A DNA stretch of 64,000 nucleotides from Paenibacillus tianjinensis (GTDB taxonomy: Bacteria > Bacillota > Bacilli > Paenibacillales > Paenibacillaceae). Positions 50,620 to 59,348 of the stretch are shown here, piece by piece (the first letter of the stretch is position 1; every line of letters starts with the position of its first letter). A program made the translations under genes and the position numbers. The stretch is taken from positions 3,410,001-3,474,000 of the forward strand of contig NZ_CP070969.1 in assembly GCF_017086365.1 (NCBI RefSeq). Direction: 5' to 3'. The notes beneath the pieces were generated by a model. That model did not search any database. It was not told the DNA's origin and worked only from the letters and a program-made list of their open reading frames with translations.

Positions 50620-50828
50620 CTGCCAGAGCAGAAATTCACGTGAGCGAACGATCTGCAGAATTGAACTTCTTCAGCCCTAATGCTTCTAATAACAATAACA
50701 ATTAATCGATTTAACGGAACAAAAACTGAACGGGGAATGATTCAAGCTCACTTTTTGTTGCTATATATCTTATCGTTATTTTACACAGTAATGTGAATAC
50801 CTGTCTCTGAATTCCTACTATGTATGTA

Positions 50829-51818
50829 TTACCAATTGCCCTTGAAGGAGGACAGCCGATTCACCGGCTTCACTTCAACCGGAACTTTATGGCGTTTGGC
50901 AATTTTTAAGTACAGCGCCAGCTCACGGCATACCTGCAAAATCGCAGAACGGACCTCGAACTCCTCCCGTGTATCCGGAAGCTCCATCTGCTGGAACTCC
51001 TGCTCGACTCCCTCCAGCAGCCGTTCTGTCCGGCCTGTGTATTCCTCAGCCAGCACGTCCCCGCTCAATTGGTCGAACAGCTCGGCCACCATGTCCCCAT
51101 GCGGAAGCTGCCTGTAGACCTGGGAGAGCAGCTGCATCATATTCTGGATCGATTCCAGCTGTTCCTTGCGCATATAGAAGTACACATTCCATGCTTCGTC
51201 CGGATGGATCACATGATTCTCCATTTCTCGTGAGGCCGCTGTCAGTCCCCGCTGCACTGCCTCATTCGCACCGATCAGCTCCTTGCCGTCCCACAAATAG
51301 GAAGGATCACGCAGCGTTGTAGCCATCTGTTTGAAAATCACTGAAAAGTACCCGTCTACCTCTTTACGGATACCGGATATCACACCCCCAGTCTCCGGCA
51401 TATAAATCAGATTCACAAGACCGGCCGATCCGAGTCCGATTGCCAGCAGTTCGATCTGCTGGAGCAGGACATGCATCGAAAGCTCAGCTTGTCCAAACAC
51501 GCGGAACACGATAACAGAGCTTGTTACAATCCCTTCCTTGAAGCCCGACTTGACGATCATCGGAAAGCCGAAGAGCACGTAAAGCCCCAGCACCCAGTAG
51601 TGAAAACCCAGCACATAAAAAAGAATACAACCTATTAAGAGTCCCACTAACGAGGCGGAAAAACGCGCCGTGATCGTTCGAACACTCCTTTTACGCGTTG
51701 TTTCTACCCCGAGAATCGCGAGCAGGCCGGCACTTTGCGCATTAGGTATACCCGCGGCGGCTGCCAGCAGAATGGACAGCAGCGTGGCAGCCGCTGTTTT
51801 GATAATCCGAAATCCCAT
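50829..51818 (-). CDS. Aromatic acid exporter-like (ArAE/DUF939) membrane protein, YqjA type
   Basis: 329 aa from ATG 51818 with AAGGAGAGG upstream. About five membrane helices in the first 150 residues (LLSILLAAAAGIPNAQSAGL, LVGLLIGCILFYVLGFHYWV), with the family motif ARFSASLVG. A soluble helical C-terminal domain follows (EVDGYFSVIFKQMATTLRDP ... EVRSAILQVCRELALYLKIA). Predicted efflux or mechanosensitive function; substrate unknown. Convergence with neighbours absent: it follows the ABC permease gene on the same strand by about 95 nt. Confidence 0.82.
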   Translation of the reverse strand: MGFRIIKTAAATLLSILLAAAAGIPNAQSAGLLAILGVETTRKRSVRTITARFSASLVGLLIGCILFYVLGFHYWVLGLYVLFGFPMIVKSGFKEGIVTSSVIVFRVFGQAELSMHVLLQQIELLAIGLGSAGLVNLIYMPETGGVISGIRKEVDGYFSVIFKQMATTLRDPSYLWDGKELIGANEAVQRGLTAASREMENHVIHPDEAWNVYFYMRKEQLESIQNMMQLLSQVYRQLPHGDMVAELFDQLSGDVLAEEYTGRTERLLEGVEQEFQQMELPDTREEFEVRSAILQVCRELALYLKIAKRHKVPVEVKPVNRLSSFKGNW

Positions 51819-51913
51819 GAAAATACCTCTCCTTGAATGGTTTGCTTCATTTTGCAGGGTAAGATATAGACATGGTACAAGATTTTGCAGGGAGACACAA
51901 TATGACATAAGTT

Positions 51914-52750
51914 TCAAATCCTCGACAATAGCAGCTTCTCCACGTACACGACCAGCTGATACATTGCTGTAGCAACTGCTGCAATAATCAGCAGGCTCGA
52001 CATCACGAGCGTAAAATTGAACACCTGAAAGCCGTAAATGATCAGATAGCCGAGTCCCGATTTGGCCACCAGAAACTCGCCGACAATCACTCCTACCCAG
52101 GACATGCCCACATTCACCTTCAATGTAGAGACAACTGTAGGAAAAGATGCCGGAAGGATCACTTTGAAAAATTCCTGCACACGCGATGCCCCGAACGAAC
52201 GCACGACCTTAACCAGATTGGGATCAACACTGCAAAAGCTGTTATAAACCACCAGCGTAGTAATGATTACCGTAATGGATAAAGTGGTGACCACTATCGC
52301 AGTAAAGCCAGCTCCGAACATCACGATGAAGATCGGCCCGAGGGCCACTTTCGGCATACTGTTGAACACAACCATATACGGGTCAAGCACTGCCGATAAA
52401 AAGGGGGACCACCAGATGATGACGGCAAGCATTGTGCCGAGCAGGGTTCCCAGCACGAAACCGACTACCGTTTCTCCTACGGTCATCCCTAAGTGCGGCC
52501 ACAGGCTTCCGCTGACCATATCCTCCCAGATTTGCCGGAAGACCTTAGTCGGATAGCTGAACAGCAGCTCATCGATCCAGCCCAGCCTGGCTCCTGCTTC
52601 CCACACAAGGAAGAAAAGGACTAGCAGACTGCCACGCACGGCCATAACCCTGCTGCGCCACTGCCGTTTATTCTTCTTATAATCCTGATGCTTCTGCTGC
52701 AGCCACAGCTCCCGGGGAGCCGGATGCTCATACATTTCGTCCGATTTCAC
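51914..52750 (-). CDS. ABC transporter permease, SsuC/ThiX type
   Basis: 278 aa from a GTG at 52750 whose GTGA overlaps the stop of the ATPase gene; GGGAGGG is 8 nt upstream. Six membrane helices with the permease loop EFFKVILPASFPTVVSTLKV and GEFLVAKSGLGYLI. Inner-membrane channel of a nitrate/sulfonate/taurine/thiamine-precursor type importer. Part of a SBP-ATPase-permease operon. Confidence 0.9.
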   Translation of the reverse strand: MKSDEMYEHPAPRELWLQQKHQDYKKNKRQWRSRVMAVRGSLLVLFFLVWEAGARLGWIDELLFSYPTKVFRQIWEDMVSGSLWPHLGMTVGETVVGFVLGTLLGTMLAVIIWWSPFLSAVLDPYMVVFNSMPKVALGPIFIVMFGAGFTAIVVTTLSITVIITTLVVYNSFCSVDPNLVKVVRSFGASRVQEFFKVILPASFPTVVSTLKVNVGMSWVGVIVGEFLVAKSGLGYLIIYGFQVFNFTLVMSSLLIIAAVATAMYQLVVYVEKLLLSRI

Positions 52751-53526
52751 GGGCTTTCCCTCCCAGCCAGCTCCATTTCCTTCCATACCTCATGAAAAAG
52801 CTCTGCGAACCCGGGCAAATCCCTCGCATATAGAGGAGGTGTGCTGCGGATGTCTGTAGGCACCTCAAAAATTCTGCGGATCCGCCCCGGATTGCGCTGC
52901 AGCAGGATTACTCTGCTGCTGACAGCGATCGCTTCGGACAGATCATGGGTCACTAGAACTGCTGTCGTGCCGCGCCGGCGCAGGGTTTCCGATACCAGAT
53001 CCTCTAATTGCAGCTTGATCTGGTAATCGAGTGCCGAGAAAGGCTCATCCAGCAGCAGCAGACCCGGATCCGTCGCCAGTGTGCGCACCAGTGCTACCCG
53101 CTGGCGCATGCCTCCGGACAGCTGGGCCGGGTAGGCCTGCTCTTTGCCTGCAAGGCCCATGTCCGCCAGAAGCTCCAAGGTTTTTGAGCGGGAAGCAGCA
53201 TTCAGGTTTCCGGTCAGCTCCAGTCCAAGCAATGCGTTATCCAGGATGGTCCGCCACGGGAACAGATAATCCTGCTGGAGCATATACCCTACCTCGGGAG
53301 AGGGTCCCTGGATCAACTGTCCGCAGACCGAGACTTCCCCCCGTGAAGGCTGCAGCAGCCCGGCGATGATGGACAGCAGCGTCGTTTTCCCACAGCCGCT
53401 CGGCCCAACGAGGCTGACAAATTCGCCCTTTTCCACATCCAGATTTAAGTCCTCGATGGCAAGAGAAGCCTCGCGGTCACCCAGATAGGCGTGCGTTACT
53501 CCCTTCAATTGCACAACTGGAAGCAT
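52747..53526 (-). CDS. ABC transporter ATP-binding protein, SsuB/ThiZ type
   Basis: 259 aa from ATG 53526 (MLPVVQLKGVTHAYLGDREA) with AGGAGGGG upstream. Walker A GPSGCGKTTLLSI, Q-loop LQQDYLFPWRTI, signature LSGGMRQRVALVR, Walker B GLLLLDEPFSALD, H-loop VTHDLSEAIAVS. The PW-R-T after the Q-loop is typical of the nitrate/sulfonate subfamily. Energises the permease encoded immediately downstream. Confidence 0.93.
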   Translation of the reverse strand: MLPVVQLKGVTHAYLGDREASLAIEDLNLDVEKGEFVSLVGPSGCGKTTLLSIIAGLLQPSRGEVSVCGQLIQGPSPEVGYMLQQDYLFPWRTILDNALLGLELTGNLNAASRSKTLELLADMGLAGKEQAYPAQLSGGMRQRVALVRTLATDPGLLLLDEPFSALDYQIKLQLEDLVSETLRRRGTTAVLVTHDLSEAIAVSSRVILLQRNPGRIRRIFEVPTDIRSTPPLYARDLPGFAELFHEVWKEMELAGRESP

Positions 53527-53542
53527 ATCAGCCCCTCCTAAA

Positions 53543-53694
53543 AGTTTTGTGAGCATCTGCTTCTTCGAATAGCTTCGTACAAAACTCGCTTCGGAAGCAT
53601 ACACTTAGTTTTGTGAGCATCTGCTTCTTCGAATTGCTTCGTACAAAACTCGCTTCGGAAGCAAACGCTTCGTTTTGTTAGCTGCAGCATCCTT
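53543..53694. repeat. 64-bp tandem repeat between SBP and ATPase genes
   Basis: Two full copies start at 53543 and 53607 and a third, diverged partial copy at 53671, exactly 64 bp apart. Each begins AGTTTTGTGAGCATCTGCTT and contains ACAAAACTCGCTTCGGAAGC; AGTTTTGT and ACAAAACT inside a unit form an inverted repeat, so the - strand RNA can fold. It lies in the operon spacer, which could limit readthrough from SBP to the membrane genes. The type of sequence recalls dispersed Paenibacillus intergenic repeats. Confidence 0.85.
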
Positions 53695-53699
53695 CCGGA

Positions 53700-54713
53700 T
53701 CACTTGGCTGCTCCTGATTTAATGCCCGCTTCAGCCTTCTCAGCAAAGCTGTTATCGACGATTTTGCCAGCCGGAACCCGTTCCTGCAGTTCTCCGGCAT
53801 TCTCGATCACATCGAGCAGATTGTTCCATTCCTTGTCATCTATAACCGGATTTACTGCATAAGTGTCCTGTTCCTTGTAGCGCTTAATCGCAGAGATGAC
53901 GATATTCCGGTCCGTCTTATCAAAATACGGCAGCACTGCATCAGCAATCTCTTCAGGACTATGCTCCTTCACCCACAGCTGCGCCCGCTGGATCGCGTTT
54001 GTGAATTTTTGTACGGTGTCGCTATTTTTATTAATGTAGCTTTTCTTCGACATAAAGACTGTGTACGGCAGATATCCGCTTTCTACACCAAACGAGGCGA
54101 CTACTGAACCGCGCCCTTCACTTTCAAAAATCGATGCCTGCGGCTCGAACAGCTGCACGTAATCACCTGTACCTGAGGCAAACGCACCGGCGATATTGGC
54201 AAAATCAATATTTTGGATTAGTGTGAGATCCTTCCCGGCATCAATGCCTTTGTTCAGCAGGGTAAACGCACCGGCCATCTGTGGCATCCCGCCTTTTCTT
54301 TGTCCAAGGAAGGTTGCCCCCTTCAACTGGTCCCAGCTGAATTCACCTTCTGCCTTGCGGGCGAACAGGAATGTGCCATCCCGCTGGGTCAGCTGTGCGA
54401 AATTGATTACCGGATCATCAGCCCCCTGCTGGTACACATAGATTGATGTTTCCGATCCAACCAGTGCCACATCAATGGCTCCGGAGAGCAAGGCAGTCAT
54501 TGTTTTGTCACCGCCCGGAATGGTCTGCAGCTCGACATCCAGCCCCTCATCCTTGAAGAAGTTCTGCGATAAAGCCACGTACTCAGGCGCATAAAAGACA
54601 GAACGGGTAACTTCGCCGACCTTCACCTTTACCGCAGCTGACTCTCCGCCGCAGCCCGCGAGCACTGAGAAACACAAGATGATGATCATGAGCGCCAGTA
54701 TCTTGTTTTTCAT
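53700..54713 (-). CDS. NMT1-like ABC substrate-binding lipoprotein (SsuA/ThiY family)
   Basis: 337 aa. Lipobox SVLAGC (Cys21). Periplasmic-binding fold of the NMT1/SsuA group: VGEVTRSVFYAPEYVALSQN, FFKDEGLDVELQTIPGGDKT, MTALLSGAIDVALVGSE. Captures a sulfonate, a thiamine precursor or a similar small anion outside the membrane. No THI-box riboswitch is visible upstream, which argues slightly against thiamine. First gene of the operon. Confidence 0.85.
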   Translation of the reverse strand: MKNKILALMIIILCFSVLAGCGGESAAVKVKVGEVTRSVFYAPEYVALSQNFFKDEGLDVELQTIPGGDKTMTALLSGAIDVALVGSETSIYVYQQGADDPVINFAQLTQRDGTFLFARKAEGEFSWDQLKGATFLGQRKGGMPQMAGAFTLLNKGIDAGKDLTLIQNIDFANIAGAFASGTGDYVQLFEPQASIFESEGRGSVVASFGVESGYLPYTVFMSKKSYINKNSDTVQKFTNAIQRAQLWVKEHSPEEIADAVLPYFDKTDRNIVISAIKRYKEQDTYAVNPVIDDKEWNNLLDVIENAGELQERVPAGKIVDNSFAEKAEAGIKSGAAK

Positions 54714-55094
54714 CCTTCATTCTCCTTTCTTCCCGGGTCTCTTGCCCTTATCTAAAGCATATGCACATGCCTATGGAATGGTTAAAGCTGTTAAATAATA
54801 TCGTTTGCGCATAATTACAGCTATAATCAGGGCTTGGTTAACCAATTTCCAAAGGACAGCAGGCTTGAACAAAGACTTACGTAGTCATAATTGGATTATA
54901 TGGAAGTAAAACAATGTATATAGACGAATTACTCAGATTAATATATGATTTTGGACTTATTTATCTATATTTGTTACTTTTAAGGGTGTGCAAACGTTTT
55001 ACCTAAAGCGATTATTCCACTACTATAGTTATTAAAACGCTTACCAAGATACATATTTATTATTGAAGAAATTTATTAAAAGGGGTTATTGCAA
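54714..55094. other. Divergent intergenic region with cre-like site
   Basis: About 380 bp between the ABC operon and the GH13 gene, AT-rich and with no supported reading frame. TGCAAACGTTTTAC at 54989-55002 fits the core of a CcpA catabolite-response element (AA-x-CG-x-TT with flanks), reasonable upstream of a sugar hydrolase. No recognised riboswitch. Confidence 0.5.
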
Positions 55095-56822
55095 ATGAAT
55101 CTTGAACTTACCCGGCTCCCGGGACGCTGTATTTGGTATTCTTTGGCTGTGACCGGGCTTGCTGCCGTTGTCTTGGCCGGCTGCTCAAATGACGGTCAGG
55201 ACAACTTAAATAACAGCAGCCAAACCGCTGTATCCAGCCCGCAGGTTTCACCATCCCCTAGCTCCGCTTCAGCCGGGCAATCACCGCAGACAGCTGCAGC
55301 ATCCGGCACTGCTGTGGATGAACAGCCCTCCACCGTTTTTTATGAGGTTTTCGTCCGTTCCTTCAGTGATTCTGACGGAGACGGTATCGGCGATCTGCGC
55401 GGGCTTACCGACAAGCTCGATTATTTGAATGACGGAAATCCTGATACTACAGACGATCTGGGTATCGGCGGGATCTGGCTGATGCCGGTTAACCCGTCCC
55501 CCAGCTATCATGGTTATGACGTCACCGATTACCGGAGCATTAACCCGGACTATGGGACACTGCAGGATATGCAGCAGCTTGTGAAGGAGGCTCATAAACG
55601 GGGAATTAAAGTCATCATGGATCTAGTTGTCAATCATACTTCTAAGGAACATCCATGGTTTGTGGAATCCGCTAAGAAAAAAGACAGCAAATTCCGCGAC
55701 TTCTATGTCTGGGCAGAAGATCAGAACCGTCAGGTTAGCGGAACCAGTGCTGCCGGCAGCGGAAATCCATGGCACTCCCTGCTGGGCAGCCATTACATGG
55801 GCACTTTCTGGGATGGAATGCCGGATCTCAATTTCGACAATCCGGAGGTTCGGAGCGAAATGGAGGATATCGGGAAGTTCTGGCTGACACAAGGCGTCGA
55901 CGGCTTCCGTCTGGATGCGGCCAAGCATATTTATGAAGACCTTTTATCTGACAAAAGCGCTGCTACAACAGCAAAGAACGTTGCCTGGTGGCAGGAATTC
56001 CGCAAAGCGATGAACGAGGTCAATCCGAAAGCCTATATCGTAGGAGAAGTATGGGAGAACTCTGCGGTTTCTGTTGGTGCCTATTTGGATCACGCCTTTG
56101 ATTCAGGCTTCAATTTTGGCCTGGCCGAGACGCTGGTCAATTCCGCCAAGACAGAAAAAGACAGCGGGGTTGTTTTTACCCTGGAGCGTACCTATATGCT
56201 GTATTCACAGATTTCCGGGGGCAGCTTTACAGATGCTACCTTTCTGACCAATCATGATCAGAACAGGGTGATGAGCCAGCTCGGGAACAATCCGGACCAT
56301 GCCAAAATGGCTGCAGCAATGCTGCTTACACTGCCTGGTAATCCATTTATTTATTACGGGGAAGAGATAGGCATGCTGGGCCAGAAACCGGATGAGGGGA
56401 TTCGTGAGCCGATGCAATGGTCTGCGGACGGGAAAAGCAAGGGTCAGACAACGTGGGAGCAGAGCAGCAATAATAGCGGCAATCCGGGAGGTGATGTGGA
56501 AAGCCAGCTGCATGGCAGTAACTCACTACTGGACTGGTACCGCCAGCTTATTGCACTCCGGAGCAGTGTACCGGCGCTCCAGAATGGAGGAATACGTGAT
56601 TTCGTTTCTGGAAATGAGGGGATTATGGCCTTTGAACGTATTACAGCCGGACAGCAGGTGCTTGTGGTCCTCAATTTGACAGGCAAGTCCCAAACACTTT
56701 CCCTTCAGAACGGTGAAAAGGGCTACTCCTATTCCAAGGTCTTAAAAGCCCTTCCGGGGGAAGCGAAACTAACAGGAGATACGCTCACACTTCCACCGTA
56801 TACAACAGTCATTCTGGAGTAA
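55095..56822 (+). CDS. GH13 alpha-amylase-family lipoprotein
   Basis: 575 aa from ATG 55095 with AAAAGGGG upstream. Signal peptide with lipobox VVLAGC, a Ser/Thr/Gln-rich linker, then a GH13 barrel: DGDGIGDLRGLTDKLDYLND, DLVVNHTS, GFRLDAAKHIY (nucleophile Asp), YIVGEVWENSA (acid Glu), TFLTNHDQNRVMSQ (third Asp), and a C-terminal beta domain. Cleaves alpha-glucans at the cell surface and resembles oligo-1,6-glucosidase/neopullulanase-type members. Catalytic residues are all present. Ends overlapping the convergent gene by 14 nt. Confidence 0.9.
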   Translation: MNLELTRLPGRCIWYSLAVTGLAAVVLAGCSNDGQDNLNNSSQTAVSSPQVSPSPSSASAGQSPQTAAASGTAVDEQPSTVFYEVFVRSFSDSDGDGIGDLRGLTDKLDYLNDGNPDTTDDLGIGGIWLMPVNPSPSYHGYDVTDYRSINPDYGTLQDMQQLVKEAHKRGIKVIMDLVVNHTSKEHPWFVESAKKKDSKFRDFYVWAEDQNRQVSGTSAAGSGNPWHSLLGSHYMGTFWDGMPDLNFDNPEVRSEMEDIGKFWLTQGVDGFRLDAAKHIYEDLLSDKSAATTAKNVAWWQEFRKAMNEVNPKAYIVGEVWENSAVSVGAYLDHAFDSGFNFGLAETLVNSAKTEKDSGVVFTLERTYMLYSQISGGSFTDATFLTNHDQNRVMSQLGNNPDHAKMAAAMLLTLPGNPFIYYGEEIGMLGQKPDEGIREPMQWSADGKSKGQTTWEQSSNNSGNPGGDVESQLHGSNSLLDWYRQLIALRSSVPALQNGGIRDFVSGNEGIMAFERITAGQQVLVVLNLTGKSQTLSLQNGEKGYSYSKVLKALPGEAKLTGDTLTLPPYTTVILE

Positions 56823-57477
56823 CTGCATGCGAAGAACATAACATCCACTGGCATAATGCGGAGCATAATTCTGCTCTGGTGGCAGGCATCGCAATCATCC
56901 AATCTTCAGTGGACACACTGCTCATCCGGAGCAGCCAGCCGCCGCCGGCGTCTTCAATATAACAGGCATGCTGTAAGGTCCAGCCGCTCTTGCTGCGGGA
57001 ACAAAGCTTTAATTCTCCGTCCGCAGTCCGGCTTTTTAATACTCTGGCGAGCTGTACGGAACTTTCCAGATCGCCTGTCTCTGCAATCAGGCATTCTGCT
57101 AAAAAATACAAGGTGTATGAATCGGCCTTCGCCTTCAGCTCCTCGAATCTCCGTTTGGACATTTGCAGAGCAGGTACATTCGTGGGTACTGATTCCGTAT
57201 AATCAAAACAATTAAATAAGTAATAGCATGCCCGCTTCACTTTTCCGGGCTCTGTAAGCTCATAGCCGAAGGAGTCCGGATCGTGAATGCTGTAAATATA
57301 CGTCCGTTCTTTATGTACTTGCAGGCAAAGATCATGGGTATAGTCTTCCTCACTGAATTTCAACCGACATATTCGTTCTGCAGATGCAGCCTTTTGCAGT
57401 AACTCCGATACTTCCTTCCCCTCCGTAGCTTCAGGGAACAGAAAACGCCCTAAATATGCCTTCTCTTTTTTATTCAC
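56809..57477 (-). CDS. Hypothetical protein, about 222 aa
   Basis: Start uncertain: GTG 57477 (MNKKEKAYLGRFLFPEATEG) follows GGAAGGAAATAAGG; a TTG at 57525 is the other option. Soluble, mixed alpha/beta, no motif recognised (YIYSIHDPDSFGYELTEPGK, YLFNCFDYTES). Overlaps the GH13 gene end by 14 nt, tail to tail. Function unknown. Confidence 0.6.
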   Translation of the reverse strand: MNKKEKAYLGRFLFPEATEGKEVSELLQKAASAERICRLKFSEEDYTHDLCLQVHKERTYIYSIHDPDSFGYELTEPGKVKRACYYLFNCFDYTESVPTNVPALQMSKRRFEELKAKADSYTLYFLAECLIAETGDLESSVQLARVLKSRTADGELKLCSRSKSGWTLQHACYIEDAGGGWLLRMSSVSTEDWMIAMPATRAELCSALCQWMLCSSHAVTPE

Positions 57478-57646
57478 AGCCTTATTTCCTTCCCGGATTC
57501 CCAGGAGTACAGGAATCTCCAGCAATAAAAAGCTCCAACCTACTAAACTCGTAATCTTTATGTTATCATAAGCTAATTTTAAGGTAAAATTAAGAAATGA
57601 AGGGTATGATCATAGCATGAAATACTTGTAGCGAGGTGATTTCAAA

Positions 57647-57886
57647 ATGAGAATGCTCATCACATTTCAGAACAAGCTGGTACCGGTTTACTTCACTACA
57701 GAAAACAAACAACCTACACAAAAGGTGCTCCGGCTCCTGAACAGTACACTTGAACTCAAGATCCAGAAGGGTAAAAGCGCTCTGCAGAAATGTTTGAATT
57801 CACTAATCAGTATCGAAATTAAAGGCTCTGAAGCTATATTGCACAGTTACAGTGAAAATGATTCACTCGCGTTATCCCTCTATTAA
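57647..57886 (+). CDS. Small hypothetical protein, 79 aa
   Basis: ATG 57647 behind a GCGAGGTG site. Beta then helix then beta (MRMLITFQNKLVPVYFTTEN, LRLLNSTLELKIQKGKSALQ, SLISIEIKGSEAILHSYSEN). The stop codon lies inside the following terminator, so the gene ends its transcript. No family recognised. Confidence 0.6.
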   Translation: MRMLITFQNKLVPVYFTTENKQPTQKVLRLLNSTLELKIQKGKSALQKCLNSLISIEIKGSEAILHSYSENDSLALSLY

Positions 57887-57903
57887 TAGAGGGTTTTTTT
57901 TTT
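57876..57903 (+). terminator. Terminator overlapping the stop of the 79-aa gene
   Basis: CCCTCTA-TTAA-TAGAGGG stem followed by ten T. Confidence 0.9.
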
Positions 57904-57992
57904 GCGCAAAAAAAAGCACGATCTCTCCTTACTCAGAAAGAAGGTGCTCCGCTCTATATGTTGGCCGAGTTGCTGTACGTCAGCGGCAGGCA

Positions 57993-58130
57993 TCAGCTTA
58001 TCCGGTGGTTTTTGTTTTCTTCCTTTTCAGCCTTCTGAATCCGCAGTTTGAACAACTTCACCAAATTCAGCCGTGTCTGCTCTTCGTGACAGTTGTCCAA
58101 TTTCTTAATGATAAAGCGGTCGATGGACAT
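57993..58130 (-). CDS. Small basic protein, 45 aa
   Basis: ATG 58130 with AAAGGAG 8 nt upstream. MSIDRFIIKKLDNCHEEQTR then LNLVKLFKLRIQKAEKEENK is a charged amphipathic helix. A longer frame to 58277 has no site and odd composition. Function unknown. Confidence 0.5.
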   Translation of the reverse strand: MSIDRFIIKKLDNCHEEQTRLNLVKLFKLRIQKAEKEENKNHRIS

Positions 58131-58386
58131 GTCATTCGCTCCTTTTCCAGATTCTTTTACCTGAAAAGCGGTTAGAAAATTATTCCCTTCCCCCTTGTAA
58201 CACCTATATAACCGGGACCCGGGAACCTTAAACTCAGCCCAAAAAGGCAAATTTAGCCGGGGTCGGCTCATCTTCACTACATATTGATGTTCTGTTTCAT
58301 ATTGATTCCATGCAGCTGAAGATATGGTAGTCCCGCAAAGAAAAGGGGATTGGTGTCGCTAAAAAAAATTTTTGTTTCGACGGATA

Positions 58387-58415
58387 TTTACAAACTAAAT
58401 ATTAAATGCTATATT
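58387..58415 (+). promoter_or_regulatory. azoR promoter
   Basis: -35 TTTACA (58387-58392), 17-bp spacer, -10 TATATT (58410-58415). Downstream, AT-rich inverted sequences (ATCGATAGTTAATAATAAAT) could bind a MarR/YodB-type sensor, as azoreductases of Bacilli are thiol-stress controlled; this part is inference. Confidence 0.6.
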
Positions 58416-58457
58416 ATCGATAGTTAATAATAAATATATATTTAAGGAGAAATCATA

Positions 58458-59084
58458 ATGTCTAATGTACTTTTTATCAAAGCAAATAACCGTCCTGCTG
58501 AACAAGCTGTGAGTGTTCAACTTTACAACGCTTTCCTCGCCAGCTACAAAGAGTCCCACCCGGAGGATCAAATCACTGAGCTTGATCTGTTCGCTGAACA
58601 ACTTCCTTACTACGACAATACCCTGATCACTGGTATCTACAAAGCAGCCCAAGGATACGAAGCAACCCCTGAAGAAGCTGCCGGTGCTGCACTTGTTAAG
58701 AAATATCTGGACCAGTTCGTTGCAGCTGACAAAGTTGTATTCGGATTCCCGCTCTGGAACATGACTGTTCCTGCTGTACTGCACACATACATCGACTACT
58801 TGAGCCAGGCAGGTACAACATTCAAATATACTGCTGAAGGTCCAGTGGGTCTCCTCACCGACAAAAAAGCAGCTGTTCTGAACGCCAGAGGCGGTATCTA
58901 CTCCGAAGGTCCTGCTGCAAGTGCAGAAATGGCTGTCAACTTCGTTAGTGGCCTCCTCAACTTCTGGGGCGTTCAAGATATCACCAAGGTGATCATCGAA
59001 GGACACAACCAGAACCCGCAGCAATCCGCTGAGATCATTGCCAAAGGTCTGGAAGCTGCCAAATCTGCTGCAGTATCGTTCTAA
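58458..59084 (+). CDS. azoR: FMN-dependent NADH azoreductase
   Basis: 208 aa, AAGGAG 7 nt before ATG. Flavodoxin-like fold: MSNVLFIKANNRPAEQAVSV, ITELDLFAEQLPYYDNTLIT, KVVFGFPLWNMTVPAVLHTY, AAVLNARGGIYSEG, LNFWGVQDI. Reduces quinones and azo compounds with NADH using FMN; protects against electrophiles. Single gene with its own terminator. A long antisense frame on the - strand is only a shadow. Confidence 0.93.
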   Translation: MSNVLFIKANNRPAEQAVSVQLYNAFLASYKESHPEDQITELDLFAEQLPYYDNTLITGIYKAAQGYEATPEEAAGAALVKKYLDQFVAADKVVFGFPLWNMTVPAVLHTYIDYLSQAGTTFKYTAEGPVGLLTDKKAAVLNARGGIYSEGPAASAEMAVNFVSGLLNFWGVQDITKVIIEGHNQNPQQSAEIIAKGLEAAKSAAVSF

Positions 59085-59103
59085 TACAGCACCAGCGTTA
59101 AAG

Positions 59104-59173
59104 GTCCGGTATGCAGTTTAGAAATTAGCTTTTTCATCAGGCATATGTGTTATAGAAACCGGACTTTTATTTA
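59104..59173 (+). terminator. azoR terminator
   Basis: GTCCGGTATGC pairs with GCAT...ACCGGAC across a long loop, followed by TTTTATTTAT, 20 nt after the stop. Confidence 0.7.
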
Positions 59174-59219
59174 TATATAGCAAAGACACAGCTCCCGTGG
59201 GGCGTGCCTTTGCACATAA

Positions 59220-59278
59220 GAAGGCCATCAGAAACCTGAGCAGTCAGCTGCAGGGTTTTTGATGGCCTTCTTCTATTT
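59220..59278 (+). terminator. Second hairpin after azoR
   Basis: GAAGGCCATC (59220-59229) pairs with GATGGCCTTC (59261-59270), with inner AAACC/GGTTT pairing, followed by TTCTATTTC. Could back up the azoR terminator and separate it from the convergent rsgA gene. Confidence 0.65.
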
Positions 59279-59348
59279 CATGCGCTAGTGGTCAATGAAA
59301 TCCTGTCTGCTCGTGTTTCCTTTTTTCGACCGTCGGCAACATGCCTAA

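Noticed and set aside
54714..55094. THI-box or other riboswitch upstream of the ABC binding protein
   Set aside because: Searched for the conserved TPP core by eye and did not find it; no other known class apparent.
58395..59024. 209-codon open frame on the - strand
   Set aside because: Fully antisense to azoR, no ribosome site, Cys/Phe/Val-rich composition typical of a codon-usage shadow.
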